Below are positions 61,637 through 64,000 of a stretch of 64,000 nt of DNA, piece after piece. How positions within the stretch are numbered: the stretch's first letter is position 1; every line of letters begins with the position of its first letter. The stretch is from CAYSWV01 sp964434865. Lineage in GTDB: Bacteria > Cyanobacteriota > Cyanobacteriia > Thermostichales > Thermostichaceae. The notes beneath the pieces are model-generated. The model saw nothing but the letters and a program-made list of their open reading frames with translations. It searched no databases and was not told the DNA's origin. The translations under genes and the position numbers were made by a program. The stretch covers positions 16,872 to 80,871 of the forward strand of contig CAYSWV010000016.1 in NCBI GenBank assembly GCA_964434865.1, given 5' to 3'.

Positions 61637-62329
61637 TCATTTGTTTTTAAATTTCAAGGAGTTGATGAAGTCCTGGTGATCGGTTGTGCTTAGCCCTGCT
61701 TGTAAAACGGCTATCACCTGTTGCATATCGCCTGTGATCAGAGCCTGACTCGCTAACCACAACCCTGGAAACACCTTGCTTTTGAGAATACCTCTGGCAT
61801 CTGGATCAAGACTGACCTCATTATCACCTTGCCACTGCCACCCATCGATCCGTTCTTCAAAGACTTGCCAGACTAGATATTCTTTAACGCCACCGCGCCG
61901 ATAAGCCCTTAGTTTATCCCCTAGATCAATAGAGGCAGTACTCGCGGCAATCTCGGCAATCAATTCTGGAGCCCCTTCAATATACCCCTCTGATCCAATG
62001 ACAGATTGGCCTCCTACCGTCTCATCCAAACGCAACACAGCATCCGGTTGAGGTTGATTATCTCGATCAAGCCGTACGGTGGGATTATCGCCCAAACGCA
62101 CACCAGGTGTCATAGCTTTATAAATTCCTAACCAAGTGATGATATCAGCATGAGGTTCGGCATGAGGCTCAAAGCGCAGAGGAGAAGCCATATAGACAGT
62201 TCCTTCGATCAATTCCGCTTTCTTGACATCAGGCATCGCTGCATACCGAGCTTCAAACTCAGACTGCGAGAGGCGATCACCATTTTCTAGGGGAGGCATG
62301 GAGAGTCTAGGCCGAGAATAGATCGTCAT
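61637..62329 (-). CDS. Uma2 family (DUF820) protein
   Basis: 230 residues. Uma2/DUF820 proteins have a restriction-endonuclease-like fold and are very numerous in cyanobacteria; their role is not established. The core is seen: KKAELIEGTVYMASP, NPTVRLDRDNQPQPDAVLRL (Asp of the PD-(D/E)xK site) and GAPELIAEIAASTASIDLGD with KLRAYRRGGVKEYLVW. The active-site acids and lysine are intact, so it looks functional. The last about 45 codons and its flanks are repeated as a relic at 63252-63440. Confidence 0.88.
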   Translation of the reverse strand: MTIYSRPRLSMPPLENGDRLSQSEFEARYAAMPDVKKAELIEGTVYMASPLRFEPHAEPHADIITWLGIYKAMTPGVRLGDNPTVRLDRDNQPQPDAVLRLDETVGGQSVIGSEGYIEGAPELIAEIAASTASIDLGDKLRAYRRGGVKEYLVWQVFEERIDGWQWQGDNEVSLDPDARGILKSKVFPGLWLASQALITGDMQQVIAVLQAGLSTTDHQDFINSLKFKNK

Positions 62330-62345
62330 GGCAGATCTAGGATAG

Positions 62346-62430
62346 GAGAGTCATTGGATTTGATCTTAGCCAATGGCATCAGTTGTTTAGGCTAACTTGA
62401 CAGATATCTACGCTTTAAATTCAAAGGATC
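62346..62430 (-). repeat. Spacer repeated at 63387-63475
   Basis: gagagtcattggatttgatc and the following bases to 62379 reappear at 63387-63420 with one change. taggctaacttgacagat matches 63421-63438 after an 8-base difference. Beyond this, a minus-strand reading of GSFEF matches the C-terminal GSFEF of the surface-protein gene at 63441. Confidence 0.75.
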
Positions 62431-62438
62431 CAAAACCG

Positions 62439-62519
62439 CTAGCGAGGATTGTTGAAGGTCTGGAGTGGAGATCCATTTGCCGCATCAAACAGGTAAGCGA
62501 ATCCTGGATCGAGCGCAGG
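62439..62519 (-). pseudogene. Relic of an FG-GAP-type repeat protein
   Basis: Read on the minus strand, this segment encodes ALDPGFAYLFDAANGSPL followed by QTFNNPR and a stop. The wording AYLFDAANGSPLQTFNNP is what I know from bacterial FG-GAP/beta-propeller surface proteins. It has no start, is stopped after one partial repeat, and is followed in another frame by ASGFGSFEF. It looks like a decayed gene end. Confidence 0.55.
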
Positions 62520-62522
62520 AGT

Positions 62523-63182
62523 TTAACACCCCTCACCACCTGGGTTAAAGCTTGATCCCTGTTGGTCAACACGGATAGTTTGACGAAAGGCTCGGACAGC
62601 CTGAGGTTCTGGGTCGGGTTGGATGTATTGGGTCAGCTGATTAAGATCTAAATCAGGGAAAAACTGGCTGCGCCTCTGGATCGTGTAAGAGCCTGACGAA
62701 TGTAGATGATAGAGCGTCAGTTGTCCAGTCTGCCAGATCCAAACTTCAGGGATGCCTAAGCCTTCATAGACTCGCAACTTATCCAACCCACCACTGGTGA
62801 TCACAACCTCAATAGCTAGATCGGGGAGCGGCTGACGACCCCCCACACAGTAGCTTTCATCAGCTTCCAACCCTCTAGCAACAGCCTGATTCCGAAATGT
62901 TGTCGAACCACAGCTAAACAGATCAACACCCACTTCCTCTGAGTAAGCGATCAGGAGCCGGGCAATCATAGCTTTAATTTGTTCATGTTCAGGTGAAAGG
63001 GTCATGATCTCAAGGGATCCTTCCAGATAAGTCAACCGAAAGTTAGGTCTCTCTCCAATGATCGTCAGCAGAGATTCATAGTGCTCCCAACTGACCTCTT
63101 GCATAAGGATCCGAGGTTCGGTTAGAGCAGGAGCAATAAGTCTCTCTAGATCCGCTTGAGGAATATCAAGGGTGATTTTCAT
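62523..63182 (-). CDS. Uma2 family (DUF820) protein, second and divergent copy
   Basis: 219 residues with the Uma2 pattern: FRLTYLEGSLEIMTLSPEHE, ESYCVGGRQPLPDLAIEVVI (catalytic Asp-xx-Glu region), then SGGLDKLRVYEGLGIPEVWI with WQTGQLTLYHL. It has low similarity to the neighbour at 61637 and belongs to another Uma2 subgroup, so the two are not a recent tandem duplication. Start ATG at 63182. Confidence 0.87.
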   Translation of the reverse strand: MKITLDIPQADLERLIAPALTEPRILMQEVSWEHYESLLTIIGERPNFRLTYLEGSLEIMTLSPEHEQIKAMIARLLIAYSEEVGVDLFSCGSTTFRNQAVARGLEADESYCVGGRQPLPDLAIEVVITSGGLDKLRVYEGLGIPEVWIWQTGQLTLYHLHSSGSYTIQRRSQFFPDLDLNQLTQYIQPDPEPQAVRAFRQTIRVDQQGSSFNPGGEGC

Positions 63183-63251
63183 AATGACTCACGTGATCCT
63201 TGCTCGCGACAATGACCTCATTAACCATAATAGCCAAGGATTCAACACCAG

Positions 63252-63440
63252 GTGATCACTTAATTTTAAATTTCAAGGAGTTGATGAAGTCCTGGTGATC
63301 GGTTGGGCTCAGCCCTTCTTATAAAACGGCTATCACCTGTTGCATATCGCCTGTGATCAGGGCCTGACTCGCTAACCACAGCCCTAGAGAGTCCTTGGAT
63401 TTGATCTTAGCCAATGGCATTAGGCTAGCTTGATAGATAG
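63252..63440 (-). pseudogene. Relic of a Uma2 gene 3' end with its spacer
   Basis: 63252-63388 matches 61633-61769 (end of the Uma2 gene and its downstream bases) at a constant offset of 1619 with few changes. The frame reads ALITGDMQQVIAVL, then a stop (TAA in place of a Gln codon), then EGLSPTDHQDFINSLKFK. At 63387 the sequence jumps to the part upstream of the intact Uma2 gene (62346 onward), so the rest of the gene (about 575 bases) is deleted. Confidence 0.9.
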
Positions 63441-64000
63441 CTATTCCTGGAATTCAAACGATCCCGTATCCACAGTCCCGCCACTCACTCGGTTGAAGCC
63501 GGGGCCACGTTGATCAAAGGGAAGAGGTTCAGAGGTGTCATTATCACCATCTTGATCTAGAGTATCTGGAGGAATTAAGGTATTATTACCCGCATTGATC
63601 CCAGGATGACCGGTTAAGAGGGCATGGGTTTGAAGTGGGGTGGTGAGGCCGTTTGGATCCCCTGTCACTATAGAGGTCCCGTTATCGGCTAAAGGTCCAA
63701 AGACAGAGGGCTGACCTGCATTGACATCTACTACAGCCGATCCGCAGGTGCCATCATCAGAAAGGTTAGTGTTGTTAAAACCAGCGGAATTGTAACAGTT
63801 ATCCCCCAAAGAACTGACGATCAGTGAGTTAGCAATGGTCTGGTTGCCATAGTTATAAAGTCCACCGCCCACATTAGCCGAGTTACCGGAGAGTGTACTA
63901 TTGCTCACGGTCTGGGTTCCATCATTCAAGATACCACCGCCCAAGTTAGCCGAGTTACCGGAGAGTGTACTATTGCTCACGGTCTGGGTTCCATCATTCA
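63441..64000 (-). CDS. Repeat-rich surface protein, C-terminal part (runs off the window)
   Basis: The frame is open to the right edge, so the start lies outside. About 186 residues are visible. The N-terminal visible part is made of 24-residue repeats around SNSTLSGNSANLGGG, typical of right-handed parallel beta-helix proteins. The end (DNGTSIVTGDPNG, ALLTGHPGINAGN, PFDQRGPGFNRVSGGTVDTG, SFEFQE) is the choice-of-anchor Q type C-terminus. Such proteins are large, secreted and often adhesive. The 3' flank shares sequence with the relic at 62346-62430. Confidence 0.85.
   Translation of the reverse strand, partial: NDGTQTVSNSTLSGNSANLGGGILNDGTQTVSNSTLSGNSANVGGGLYNYGNQTIANSLIVSSLGDNCYNSAGFNNTNLSDDGTCGSAVVDVNAGQPSVFGPLADNGTSIVTGDPNGLTTPLQTHALLTGHPGINAGNNTLIPPDTLDQDGDNDTSEPLPFDQRGPGFNRVSGGTVDTGSFEFQE
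63826..64000 (-). repeat. 72-bp in-frame tandem repeat
   Basis: The motif agccgagttaccggagag recurs 72 bases apart (63876 and 63948), and the units are almost identical at the DNA level, each encoding 24 residues. The array continues beyond the window. Confidence 0.9.

Noticed and set aside
61637..63182. The two Uma2 genes as a restriction or defence system
   Set aside because: They belong to different Uma2 subgroups, no methyltransferase or other defence gene accompanies them, and Uma2 genes are scattered widely in cyanobacteria without known defence function.

Overview
The window is a 64-kb piece of a cyanobacterial chromosome, taken from a draft scaffold with two 100-base runs of N at 11414-11513 and 26589-26688. 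The cyanobacterial assignment rests on gene content: Ccs1-type cytochrome c assembly, an ARC6/Ftn2-like division protein, HisZ, a DUF6737 protein, a DUF4129/DUF4350 pair, a fused PabB-PabC, and the order rplS-trnW-secE-nusG-rplK-rplA-rplJ-rplL. Base composition is about 47-49% G+C by eye. GATC is strongly over-represented (about one per 50-100 bases in most stretches I counted), but the classical cyanobacterial palindrome HIP1 (GCGATCGC) appears only about twice. I cannot name the genus.

Layout. 0-7.5 kb: mutL, recN, ccs1, a FixH-like secreted protein overlapping a SafE/ferric-reductase-like fusion, and a small exported protein. 8-14 kb: a large coiled-coil protein with GspE-N-like ends, holB (cut by the first gap), a PHP phosphoesterase, an alpha/beta hydrolase and a 2H phosphoesterase. 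14-20.5 kb: a lipoprotein hydrolase, hisZ, a membrane protein with two J domains and a DUF554 protein. 20.5-28 kb: ygfZ plus an ABC ATPase, a ferredoxin coupled to a 65-residue protein, the ARC6-like protein with an SH3b end, an EcfT-like permease, a 14-residue-repeat coiled coil (broken by the second gap) and a beta-hydroxyacid dehydrogenase. 28-35.5 kb: STAS protein, histidine phosphatase, esterase, rpsD, cysK, a tandem UspA protein and an AI-2E-family permease.

35.5-40.1 kb is the translation/secretion block on the minus strand, with an L10 leader and an attenuator-like terminator before rplJL. 40.4-46.8 kb: an HlyD/MacB-type exporter operon, a Tat-exported DUF362 protein, DUF58, rhodanese and DUF6737. 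47-53 kb: guaA, aroC, DUF4129-DUF4350-corA. 53-61.6 kb: an 876-residue coiled coil, a secreted duplicated-domain protein, pabB-pabC, and a MalF/MalG permease pair lacking its binding protein and ATPase. 61.6-64 kb is an accessory patch: two Uma2 genes, relics of a duplicated Uma2 unit and of an FG-GAP protein, and the 3' end of a repeat-rich surface protein that leaves the window.

The main structural oddity is that many intergenic regions contain two or three imperfect tandem copies of a 12-20-base unit, different at each site. At rpsD and guaA the duplicated unit begins inside the last codons of the gene. I saw no CRISPR array, no complete insertion sequence and no prophage. The most unusual proteins are the ARC6-like/SH3b protein, the double-J-domain protein fused to an M50B-like segment carrying HQxxH instead of HExxH, and the two long coiled-coil proteins.
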